Shown: positions 26,701-36,009 of the stretch, in pieces | Layout of the letters: each line of letters opens with the position of its first letter | Numbering within the stretch: the first letter of the stretch is position 1 | Assembly: GCF_018320785.1 (NCBI RefSeq) | Contig: NC_054867.1 | Coordinates: forward strand, 30,879,855 to 30,943,854 | Source: Cheilinus undulatus | Taxonomy: Eukaryota > Chordata > Actinopteri > Labriformes > Labridae | Direction: 5' to 3' | DNA: 64,000 nucleotides | Position numbers and translations under genes: made by a program | The notes under the pieces: generated by a model | The model's database searches: none | Seen by the model: the letters and a program-made list of their open reading frames with translations, nothing else | What the model was told of the DNA's origin: nothing

Positions 26701-29700
26701 AATGGATGGATCCAGCAGTGTAACAGAGCCATAGGGTTGCAATACAAAACAATTTGCCACATTCTACGATTTCGCAGTGAAGGCAAATAAAAACACATCG
26801 GATTCAGTGTGCAAGGTCCAAGTGCGTGACATTTTTTCGGATTACGGATCAGAAAAAAAAACCACATCCAAAAATAACGGGCCAAGTGTTTAAAGACTTG
26901 GTACCAAAAGTTACATGTCAGAAACCTAGTTACAAAATGTTTAATAAAGCAGAGTAAACAGTCTGCTTACAGAAAAAAGCTTGTCCTCTAAAAAATATTC
27001 TGACGTAGCTAGCGTAGCTCATGTAGCTCCATTAGATGCGTAAGCTACATAGATAATGAAGCTACGTAGCTAAAGATAAGCTAAAAAAGCAGCTACAGTA
27101 TCTGTCATCTTGTGGCCAATTAAGCTTTAGCCACATTTGCTAGAGCTAACATTGCTAAAGCTAAATTAGCTAATGATAATGTAGCTACATAGCCAACATA
27201 GCTTTGAAGCTATCATAGCTAAAGTTATGTATTTACATTATCTACATTGCTACATTATCTTTAGCTTTGTTTTCTAAAGCTAACTTAGATACATTGGTTA
27301 CATTGGTTGTAGTTACGTTGATTACGTAGCTAGCATAGCTATGTTAGCTAAAGCTAACGAAGCGAAAGCAAGCCACCGTTCATGTAGCTACTTTTACAAT
27401 GAGTTTACACATAATTTGATCCCATATTAGACCTCTGATCTTTTTCTCTGCTTTATTCATGGAATGTTTCTTAATTTCGTTGAGTATTTCATGAATATTA
27501 TACATATATACATATAATATAATTGTTTATGAATAAAGTTGTATTACTAAAAAAATCTGAAACTTGAAATACAATGTACCAGAAAATTATGGCAGTTCCT
27601 TACTGAGATATACGGAGTCTCAGATGAGCAGACTGTGAAAGTGGCCATCAGAAATAAACAGTCTGCAGCAAGACCCCTCTCAAATACTGGGTAGGTCTGA
27701 CTAAAACAATGCTTTTAAGGATTATGTAAACATGCTAGTCTGACTGAAATCTTACTAAATGAAATTGTTCTAAGCCAGACTAACTGACCTGCATGTATAC
27801 ACCTTAATCGGACCAGACTGGACTAGGCGCTCTGCGCATGTTCTACAGACCCATAAGTTGAACAGCATAAATACTGCTGCTTTTGGCCCTCCAACATGCA
27901 TCTATGTGGGCACTGTTTTGGAGTGGGGTTGCTGCGGCTTAAAGTGAATGTAAGTCTATGACGGGAGGTCTGTTCACAGTTAAAAATACTCGTAACTCAC
28001 TGAAATGTGCATCAATTTTCTAGTCATTTGTTTTCATTTGTTTTGTTTTTTTCTCCACATACTTTAGACATGTACAAAATAAAAAAATGTTTTCATATCA
28101 TAATGCTCTACCTAAAATAAGATCACTAAACAAACTAATGTTTTATTAAATTTTACTGTTGGCAACACTCTGTAGGTCCTGGCCTTGTTTTTATAGTCTA
28201 CCCACAAGCTGTGACCCTTCTGCCCTGGCCTCAGGTCTGGTCTGTGTGCTTCTTCACCATGATCATCTTGTTAGGAATTGACGGTCAGGTTAGCTGGAGC
28301 TTTCCTTAAATCTTATAACAATATTATTTAACAGTTCTCCTTTTGCCACATCTTAACTAAACCCTCTGTTACACTCCAGTTTGCTGGGCTCGAGTCCCTC
28401 ATGACTTCCCTTACAGACATGTATCCAACCCAGATCCGACAAGGCTATCGCAGAGAGGTTATTCTGATGGTTATCTGTGTTCTCAGCTATACGTTTGGCC
28501 TGTTGTTGGTGTCAGAGGTAAGCTGTTAGACAATATTTGGTTTAACACCCAATTTACAGCATAAAAGCTGGTATTGCTATCCAGTACAATTTATTGGCTG
28601 TTTTCATTTTAGGCTGGCGCATACATTCTGCAGATCTTTGATCACTATGTATGCAGTGGACCCACTCTTCTTTTGATGGCAATCTTTCAGTCAGTGGTAA
28701 TTGGATGGATTTATGGTAAGATACTCTCCTCAGTGATAAGTCTTGTATTTTTTTTTTTACGCATCACACACTATGTGTTAACTCTTAGTAAGAGCTTTGA
28801 ATATCTGGTGTGTATGTCCTTATAAATCAAAGAAACTAAAAGCTGTCAGCATTGACACTCACTTGGTTAAGTGTAGAGTTAGTTGTTGAAATTGTCATTT
28901 TTGTACCACAAAGCAATAATAACATTAACTCTCAACTATTAACTGTTAAATTGAAATGGACGGCACTTCTTGGTAACCTTGCATTGCTCTGAATTGAAAC
29001 ATCTGCAGTGTGTTCTAAAATATTAAGCTGGTGACGTAATTTAGAGCAAAGACCTGCTGATGAGGCTGGTCTAAACAGAAGAATTGCTATCAAACATTAA
29101 ACTACCAATAAAAGATTTAAGATCACTCATAACAGTCTATTCTTCAGCAGAACAGCTTGTTATATAGTTTTGATGCAGATGTCACCATTCTGGAAAAGGT
29201 TGTAAATGTATTGTTGATAATTTTTGTATTTTTTTCTGTCCTTTCATCCCTACTCTACTGATCTGGTTGAGAATGCTGCAGTGGGCCTCATTTGCCAACA
29301 GAGCTGCCATTCATGACATTGCATTTGCCAATAAAGACTTACAAATAAACAAACAAAAATAAAATGTCAAATATATAGAGAAACTGAGAAACACCATGGG
29401 GGAAACAGGTTGCCACAGCAAGTGCAACACAATAAAGTCAATAGTAAAAAACATGATAGAAAATTGGCTCTTGCAGCTGATGTAACACTTAATTTGATAA
29501 GAAGATTGCTCAAGAAAGATATACAGTATGAACTTTAGCAAAAATACAACAATCAGCTATGAACATAAGAGGAACCTAAAATAGGTCCAAAGAAAGAGTA
29601 AAGTTTACTTTTGACACACATCTCACAGAAATGTGGATGCATCACTATCAAATCAATTTTATGGAGCCTGTGTAATGTAATGTATGTCTGTGTCTCTATC

Positions 29701-30305
29701 CTAGGTGCAGATCGCTTTAGTGACAACATTGAAGACATGATCGGGTACAAGCCTTCGCCTCTGCTCAAGTACTGCTGGATGTATTGCACTCCTGTTATCT
29801 GCTCTGTAAGTTATCAGGCCAGGGTAGATCATATTCAAAAAAGCAGGCCTCCCTTTTTGTCATACAGATTTAATATACTTATAATTTCATTTTTACTTTT
29901 AAAGGGCACTCTTGTATTTTTGCTACTGAGATACACCCCCCTGAGGTTCAACAACTCCTACGTTTATCCTTGGTGGGCGTACTTTATTGGCTGGTTTCTC
30001 GCCATGTCGTCTATTGTCATGATTCCACTGACTATGGTCTTCAAACTGGCCAAAGGAAAAGGGACTCTCTTGCAGGTGACTGGTGGTTGTTGGTTTGGTA
30101 TAGTTTTCAAGAACATTTCATGTTTGGATATATTTTGTGTTCTACTGCATGTAATATGCTTTGACAGTATCAATTCATTACCTTCTTGTAGCGTCTCAAG
30201 CAAACCTCCAAACCTGCAGATGACCTTCCAGTGATGGCAAAGGAAATGGGAAGCTTCAGAGTCCCACTGCATGTTCGTGATGATCGTAAAAGTGGCAATA
30301 TGTAA
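5785..30305 (+). CDS. SLC6 sodium/chloride-dependent transporter, GABA/betaine/taurine group (GAT2-like), 14 exons
   Basis: Coding exons: 5785-5998, 16975-17109, 17209-17349, 17678-17765, 20476-20608, 23016-23150, 23237-23340, 25705-25829, 28176-28288, 28380-28517, 28613-28715, 29705-29805, 29905-30075 and 30192-30305. All junctions are GT-AG and phases agree, giving 604 codons plus none missing to TAA. A second ATG at 5824 has the better context (A at -3, G at +4) and would give 591 residues; the frame is open upstream of 5785 to a stop at 5716. Seen: TM1 [21 protein letters not shown]2 [10 protein letters not shown], a large loop 2 with two cysteines and three N-glycosylation motifs (NNT, NAT, NAS), TM6 [21 protein letters not shown]-type segment, and the IEDMIGY motif before TM11. 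Family knowledge: plasma-membrane co-transport of GABA, betaine, taurine or related solutes with Na+ and Cl-. Residue 52 is Ala where GAT2/GAT3/BGT1 have Glu, and residue 395 is Gly where the family has Ser, so the substrate is uncertain. It may belong to a fish-specific branch (for example slc6a22-like); I cannot decide without a tree. Confidence 0.93.
9208..9285 (-). mobile_element. LINE 3' tail inserted in reverse
   Basis: Read on the minus strand, this stretch ends in a short CTTGA repeat preceded by the ATAAATAAACTTG-type L2 tail. It lies against the orientation of the LINE around it, so it is a separate short insertion. Confidence 0.5.
9318..9860. repeat. Diverged 48-bp minisatellite
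   Basis: A unit containing TAGCATATTTAACTGAGTTA, then a GTGTTTTATGATCT part, recurs at about 9318, 9462, 9509, 9566, 9627, 9681, 9725, 9772 and 9818. Spacing is 44-61 bases, with one gap of three units that holds a GTTT microsatellite. It lies in the 3' part of the LINE. Confidence 0.75.
11430..11606 (+). mobile_element. tRNA-derived SINE, copy 1
   Basis: GGCACAGGTAGTCTAGTGG (degenerate box A region) and GGTTTGAATCC (box B) form a tRNA-like head. They are followed by the same body and A-rich AAATAAATCTAAA tail as the copy at 18.8 kb. Copy 1 is the more diverged. Confidence 0.75.
16464..16892. mobile_element. hAT-type MITE, 429 bp
   Basis: The ends TAGGGCAAGGCAATTAATC and, in reverse, TAGGACTGAACGATTTTGG are inverted and imperfect. 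They are followed inward by CGCAAT-rich sequence on both sides. The flanks GCCCAAAC (16456-16463) and GTCCAAAC (16893-16900) match at seven of eight bases, as expected for the 8-bp duplication of hAT elements. The element has no coding capacity. It ends 82 bases before the second SLC6 exon. Confidence 0.75.
18794..18990 (+). mobile_element. tRNA-derived SINE, copy 2, with poly(A) tail
   Basis: The head carries box A TGGCCGAGTGGTTAAGG, of the tRNA-Leu/Ser type, and box B GGTTCGAATCC. The body has CATGTCTCTCCC and CCACTGTCCTCT, and the copy ends in about 18 adenines. The well-kept promoter boxes suggest a recent insertion in an intron of the SLC6 gene. Confidence 0.85.
20170..20400. repeat. Dispersed repeat with inverted ends
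   Basis: The block begins GACCTCCGCC and ends ACCTCCTTGGCGGAAGTAA, so the tips are partly inverted. The interior AAATTTCATCAAAATCCAT resembles a repeat scattered in many fish and invertebrate genomes. I cannot name it. It stops 75 bases before an SLC6 exon. Confidence 0.45.
20970..21055 (-). mobile_element. Probable LINE 3' tail
   Basis: ATAATAATAATTCTATTTATATAGCA followed by a degenerate tail box ending in aaagggcttta looks like an L2-type tail in reverse. It is short and diverged. Confidence 0.4.
22866..22945 (+). mobile_element. Probable LINE 3' tail
   Basis: AAAGCACTTTGTGCTCCCAGG followed by GCTTTACATATAAAC resembles the tail of the LINE at 10.07 kb. It is weakly conserved and just upstream of an SLC6 exon. 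Confidence 0.4.
23665..24050. repeat. Diverged tandem duplication, about 200-bp unit
   Basis: Three landmark strings recur in order: CTCAC(C/T)TGGGCA at 23673 and 23889, GCATCGAAGGAGCA at 23732 and 23935, and GCATTTGTGAAG at 23826 and 24018. The offsets fall from 216 to 192 bases, so the copies differ by indels. It lies in an SLC6 intron and does not code. Confidence 0.7.
25830..28175 (+). other. SLC6 intron between the exons ending 25829 and starting 28176
   Basis: Apart from the AGCTA tract, the intron has GC-richer segments at about 26.1-26.8 and 27.6-28.0 kb, both with partly matching GTCTG/CAGAC words. They look like worn mobile DNA without clear ends. No exon-like open stretch with splice sites is seen. 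Confidence 0.5.
26995..27400. repeat. AGCTA-rich low-complexity tract
   Basis: Dozens of AGCTA, GTAGCTA and TAGCTAAAG words occur on both strands without a fixed period. The word is self-complementary at its core (AGCT), so the tract can fold in many ways. It lies in the SLC6 intron before the 28176 exon. Confidence 0.7.
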
Positions 30306-30309
30306 TAAA
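30304..30309 (+). promoter_or_regulatory. AATAAA overlapping the SLC6 stop codon
   Basis: The transporter ends ATG TAA TAA AC, so an AATAAA hexamer begins inside the stop codon. I saw no other perfect AATAAA in the following kilobase. If used, the 3' untranslated region would be only about 20-30 bases; it may instead be a chance match. Confidence 0.3.
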
Positions 30310-30427
30310 CAGCCTGGTCACACTTTGAAAGAGATTTAAACATCACCGAGGCTTTAACCAGCTGTATTTATATTTTTTTTTTTCAGATCTATCCTTTTAG
30401 AGCAAACTTTTTTATTCTTCATATACA

Positions 30428-30474
30428 TACACACACACACACATACACATATATATATATATAGAAAGAGAGAG
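30428..30474. repeat. CA/TA/GA compound microsatellite
   Basis: Runs of CA, then TA, then GA follow one another shortly after the end of the SLC6 gene. Confidence 0.85.
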
Positions 30475-31161
30475 GGTTGATTACTATGTACATGGTAGTT
30501 GTATTCATTTACAGAGATGTCATTAAGGTGAGGTGAACAGTCTGAATGTAGTATATTGAATGTAGTGTCTTCCAGTTTTCACATGTTGTTTGAAACTTTT
30601 AACAATTTGTAGCACCCCACAACTTTTACATATGAAAAGATGTGATGGAGAAATGGCGTCCGATGTAGAAAGAAGTCACATTCCCTCCCTGTGTGTGTTG
30701 TAATCTGAGCTTTTTAGTTCTGCCACGTTTTTTTACACTTGGTTTTAACATTTGTCATGAGTGAACAGATTACAAGTGGACAGGTTTAGGGTCAAGTATG
30801 TAATGTACATACAGAGGAAACATTGAGATTTCATCACATAGGCCGCATGGAGGTTGTCTGGTTACTTTTGTCTGGGAGTGTGTCCGTAGGTGTCCTGGCT
30901 TGGGTTGTCAAAATGTTAGATTCTTTGATACTCTTCCTTGTGATTGGAACATCAAAAATAGCAGCAAACTCCTTCACACTGTCTAAAACGTCCTCAAAGA
31001 TGACCAAAAACTGCAGGAGTTTTTGATAACTGAAAACAAGAGATACCGTAAAATCCCAAATATACGTTACACCTGCATAAAAGAGTCGTCAGTCTGTTTT
31101 GGGTTTTCTTCAAGGGAAAAAATGTTTTTCAACTGTCTTCCTGTGTGACACTATCAAGAGG

Positions 31162-31597
31162 GTCTGGCTGCAGACCTCAACAAAACCTCTACGCTGGGGC
31201 GTGCAGCGTGTTAGCTGTTGTTAGCATGACTGGACCGCTGACTCTTACTAGACCTTAGCATAGCCCCGTACGCTGGGGCGTGCAGCAGCAGACCCCAACC
31301 CCTACGCTGGGGTGTGCAGTAGGCCTACGCTGGGGCATGCAGTAGCAGACCCCGACCCCTATGAAACCTGAGTGGTTAGGTTTAGTCATTAAAACCCGAG
31401 TGGTTAGATTAAGGGTAAGCCAGTGGGCAAGGGGCTAGAGCAGAAAATTCAGCTGGGTAATATAAGTCATCGCCCCAGCGTAGAGATCCATGGCTCAGGC
31501 AATGTACGTCACGCCCCAGCGTAGAGGTCCACCCCAGCGTACAGGTCTGTGGCTGAAAGCCCCAGCATAGAGGTTTGCTCGAGGTCTGCAGCCAGAC
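31162..31597. mobile_element. Foldback (snap-back) element, 436 bp
   Basis: The left end GTCTGGCTGCAGACCTC, then CAAAACCTCTACGCTGGGG, is repeated in reverse complement at the right end with few changes (31552-31597). Inside, the 12-bp word ACGCTGGGGCGT or close forms occurs four times in the left half and, inverted, four times in the right half. A short duplicated GAGTGGTTAG pair lies in the middle. There is no coding capacity and no obvious target duplication. Confidence 0.7.
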
Positions 31598-34500
31598 ATT
31601 TCTCAACACTATCCATTCAACAAAAATCACAACATACAGTTTCTGTGTAACTGTGTTGGTCTTTCAGTACCATTTGTTTAGATAGGAGTTTTTTTGTGCA
31701 GACAGCAAAACCAGACCCTTGTCAATTTTGCCTGACCAGTCATAGTGAGAAAATATTAAAAATTTCGAAGTATTTTCCTTCAGTTAACAAAGCCAAATAA
31801 CTATGACTACAAGACTATATGTGAGCAAGCAGCTCTTACTCATTACCTCTTATATGTGTTACAATCAAACTAAATGTTTCCACATCTTAATAGTTCAAAA
31901 TTACTTGACACAAGATGCTTGTAGTAACTTGTCCAGTGAAGATCCAAAACCAGTTCTTCTGCCACTAATACTGATTTTTTAAAATTTACTTCATACAATT
32001 TTTCTACTCAGTAATCCACAACTTCATAAAATTGATTTTTTTTTTATACAGATGTAACCCTTCATAGGGGTTTGAGCTCTGTAGGAGCTCTAGGGATTCT
32101 CTCTGAGTACTTTTTATTATCAAATTATATTTTGATGCTACTTTATGTATTCTGGGAACCTAATTATCATTCTGAATACTCATTTTAATAATTGAAATAA
32201 TTTTTCCTATGTTGTAGATCTAAGCATGGCTAAACACACTGACATAACAGTCCTAGCCCGATGGGCCCAACTTCCAGTGTTAGCATTACAATTACAATCA
32301 TTATTACTTTTTTTAGTTAACACAAGATACTTGTGCTTTACAGAAAGAAGAAGTGCTCAAGAAATCCTTAACCCCAGTAAAATCCTTGCTATTTGCCTCC
32401 CCATGCAACCGTTAGTACCGATGGGCAGCAAAAAGGCAGTACTTCGTCAGGGCTGTAACATGGATCTCCAGAGCCACACCCTCCATACCAGTCCCCATCA
32501 CCCACCTTGCCAACAAAGAGACATTCGTTTATCACAGCCCAAACAGCAACACACCTTCAACAAACCCAGGCTCCCTACATACAAACTTCCGGTAGTTAGA
32601 ATGCTGATACTACCTACATGACATGACATATTACAACTACAACAGGACAGCTATTCCTAAAACGGACATTACATCTGAAACTGCAAAAAGTACACAAGAG
32701 AAAATGAGACGAATTGGCGAGAGAGAAAAAGAGTAGGTTATGACAAAAGAAACAGCCAGAGTTGAGGTGTTTTCCTCGACTGTTATTTTTGCCCCAGCTG
32801 ATATTATTCCTCCTCATTTAAATCCACTGACTGACGTCGCCTTAACTGTCTTTCACAAATTCTGTCCCTGCTCTCTGAACAGCTGACCCTGCAACAAACC
32901 CCCTACACCTCACTTCTATTGGCCGAGTCCTAACTTTTCATCCTCGCTTTTCAGCTTCTGCTCCTAAATCTGCACATCTAAGCTTTTTCCTTTCATAAGC
33001 TTCCTCCATAGTCCTCCCATAGAACTGGCAGTTCTATAAAATAAACTATACGCTGACGGGCAGAGCATAGCAATATTTCAGGCCTCATACTGTGGCACCT
33101 GTTTCCCTCCTAAATCTACCTGCATCTCCCATTCCTTAGCACCTTTTAGCTGGCCTGACTGGTGCCTATCTAAAAACCTACCTCCATTAATTTCTTTCCC
33201 TCACAAACTGAACAACTTCCCTCTCCCTGATTGCATGCTACTTCTGCTTTTAAATTCTGCTGCTAAACATTTAAAAACCCTGTTATGCCATCATAACAAT
33301 AATAAAGGCAAACATTTTAAGAGGAGGGGGTTTAAATATTGAAACAGGCAAATAAATCTCAAAGGTGTATTTTTTGTTTCTTTACTCTATAATAATGGGT
33401 ATTTAGAGTTACAAAATGTAAACCTTGCTCAGATTTAGGATGAACAATATCTTTGCTAATCTTCATGAATCTGAAGGCGCAGTGGGAGAGTGTAATTTCT
33501 TCTGTGCAGACAAGGGAAGACTGTGAGACAGTCTTCTGTCAAGATGTGCTGCCTTTATAAAAAAATACCAAAATAGTGCAAAACGATCACAGCATCTTTT
33601 TATTTTTTTCAAATAATGCCACCAGATCAAAATAACTCTGTACCAATCTGCATTTGTACGGCAAGGAAATAGGAAGCATGCTCTGATGCTGTTTGAATTT
33701 AAAAAATAAAATACAATTTTAGATGAAGAACAGCTGTGCTTAGAGCAGTCTAGGTTTAATCAGCTCACTCATGATGCACTGAGAATACCAGGTGCAAACT
33801 GCCTCTCTGTTATGTTAGCCTGTCCAGCTGCACACAAGTTCAGTAAATGCAGTCTGAGGTAATCATCTTAACAGCTCCTTGTTGCTAAAGGCTGGCACCC
33901 ACTGGGTCTGAGGGTGTGTGTGTCTGGCCCCCCTCACTACTAGTGTCAGATAGCTGTGCTTTGTCTCAGGCCAAGAAACCTTCAGCATCTTACCAATATA
34001 GAGCGGGCTGAATCTTTTGTAATGTGACACCATTTTTGCCTAAACCTAGCCAAAAAGATGTTAGCCATGCATTAAGAGGAAATCTACATGAAAGGGTACC
34101 TTGTGTGTATAGAATAGAAGAGGCCAAGGATTCTTATAGTGTGTAGGTATTTGATCTTTTTTGTTAAAAAAAAAGTTTGGAAACTAAATAGAGTATCTTT
34201 TGAACCCCAAAATGAGGAGGTGTGGCTGATTATATGGTTTTGAGTGTAACAGAATTTAAATTTTGATATCAAGGAAATAACTAGAAGTCCTAGGCACCCA
34301 ATACTGGGCAATTTCTTGTTTCTAAATAGCAAAAATTACAAGCAAACATCTGTAACCTGCACAGATTGCATAAAAATATAGGCAACATTCCAGTAATGAA
34401 GTGCTGCCAATCTTTAGTGCAATTTAGACCGTGTGCCGGAGTTGATTTGTGTTGTTTCTTAAAATTCTGCAAATTTTCATATCTGCGTAATCATTAACTT

Positions 34501-34943
34501 TTTAGAGCTAATTCCTACCTATACTTTAAATGTCAATGATATTGTTCATAAAAGAAGCAAATATAACATTATATGTAATATTGTGCATCTCTATAATCAA
34601 TCATTAAAATAATAGAGACTGGGTCAGTCTTTTTAAACAGTAAAACAGTTTTTTAAAAAGTATCAAAAGTAAGAAAATTTTGACAACCTTAGCAGACACA
34701 CTGATGGCAGTCTACTAGCAGTCAATGTTGTGGATAGAACCTTAGAGAATAGTGAATGTATTTTTACTACATACAGTCTTTTTCCAATCAGAATCTCAAA
34801 TATCTCAAAACCCAAAGGACACTTATAGTGTCTGCATGTCCCAGCTCTTTTATTACAGAAACACACTTTTTATTGCCATCTGAAGGCAGGGCATTACTAC
34901 AGATTCACATTATTCAGATAGTCACTGTTTACGTAACATTTAA

Positions 34944-34968
34944 CAACACACACACACACACACACACT
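34944..34968. repeat. CA microsatellite
   Basis: About twelve CA units. Confidence 0.9.
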
Positions 34969-35425
34969 GGCACTTGAAATAAATACAAGCTGTTACGTGG
35001 AATAATTAGCCAGGTGCGGATTATTTCAGCTGCTAGAGAAAAACAAATATCCCAAAATGTATTTGTTTTATCCTAAATGCGTAAGTATAGGAACATTGCT
35101 GTATTTTTTAAGTTAGACTAGTTAAACAAGGGAGTCTGTCTTACTTCGGGATCGGTATGTATAGCTAAATAGATCAGCACCGTCTTTTGTAAGCTAAACC
35201 TAATACAACCAGAGGCACATAAACCTTTTGATAAAGCTGTGTACTTTCGATAACGGGTTATCTGCAAATAAAATAAGGGCTCTCTGTGACCTCAGTGACC
35301 TTCTGTGCAAGACCCCTAACTGTGACACCTGTGACCTCTTGAGGTCTCCTCAAGATCTGTTTGCCTACTTAAAAGGCCTGAACAGCAGTTATTCTGTTAT
35401 TAAAATACCACAGTTCTCATTTCAA

Positions 35426-36009
35426 CAGAAGTGGAAGAAGTACAAGACCATTATACCTAAGCAATGTACAGCTACTCCGATTAAAATGTACTTAAGTAGA
35501 AGCAAAAGTACTGCTCTATAAATTTACTCATGTAAATGTAAAAATTCATTTGAAGTTTACTCAAAGTACTAAGTAGCTATCTTTGATACACAAAGGGTGT
35601 GTACAGTGAAATGTGATCTTTCCTTAATGTGCAATAACTCCAAGAGAATATAAATATCCAACCAGGTTGGTTATTTTAAGGTGTGGCTTAAACTAAAGTT
35701 AAATGCAACAGCTGTTTTGAGATGAAATGTGGAATCGTTCTCTTGAAATGTACTGCTGACCATCATGTTTTGTCAAAGCCAAACCAATTGCCAGTTTCAT
35801 GTTGTTGACAGAAGCTTGGACCTTCTTATTTTGACTTTCAGTGCTCTATTTTTTACTCAATACCTAATGTTTTTTTAATTAAGTGAAGTACAGCACTTCC
35901 CCCAAAGTAAACTTAGGTAAAAGTAAAATTACTGATTCAAAATAGTACTCAAAAAAACTGAAAATTTACAGGAATTTGAGCACATGTAATTGGTTACTTT
36001 CCACCCCTG
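35426..36009. mobile_element. hAT-like MITE, 584 bp
   Basis: The left end CAGAAGTGGAAGAAGTACAAG and the right end, in reverse, CAGGGGTGGAAAGTAACCAAT are related. Both are followed inward by the AGTAAAAGTA-rich sequence found in a very common teleost hAT MITE. The flanking octamers CATTTCAA and TCTTTCAC agree at five of eight positions, so the insertion is old. No transposase remains. Confidence 0.6.

Noticed and set aside
26995-27400. CRISPR-like array
   Set aside because: The words have no constant spacing and no distinct spacers, and the genome is eukaryotic.
29611-30234. A separate 207-codon protein
   Set aside because: It is two SLC6 exons (29705-29805 and 29905-30075) read through the short open intron between them and into the flanking introns.
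32226-32621. A 131-codon open stretch as a new gene
   Set aside because: It is rich in Leu, Pro, His and Gln without motifs, has no splice or promoter context, and lies in intergenic DNA. One open frame of this size is not surprising in 64 kb.
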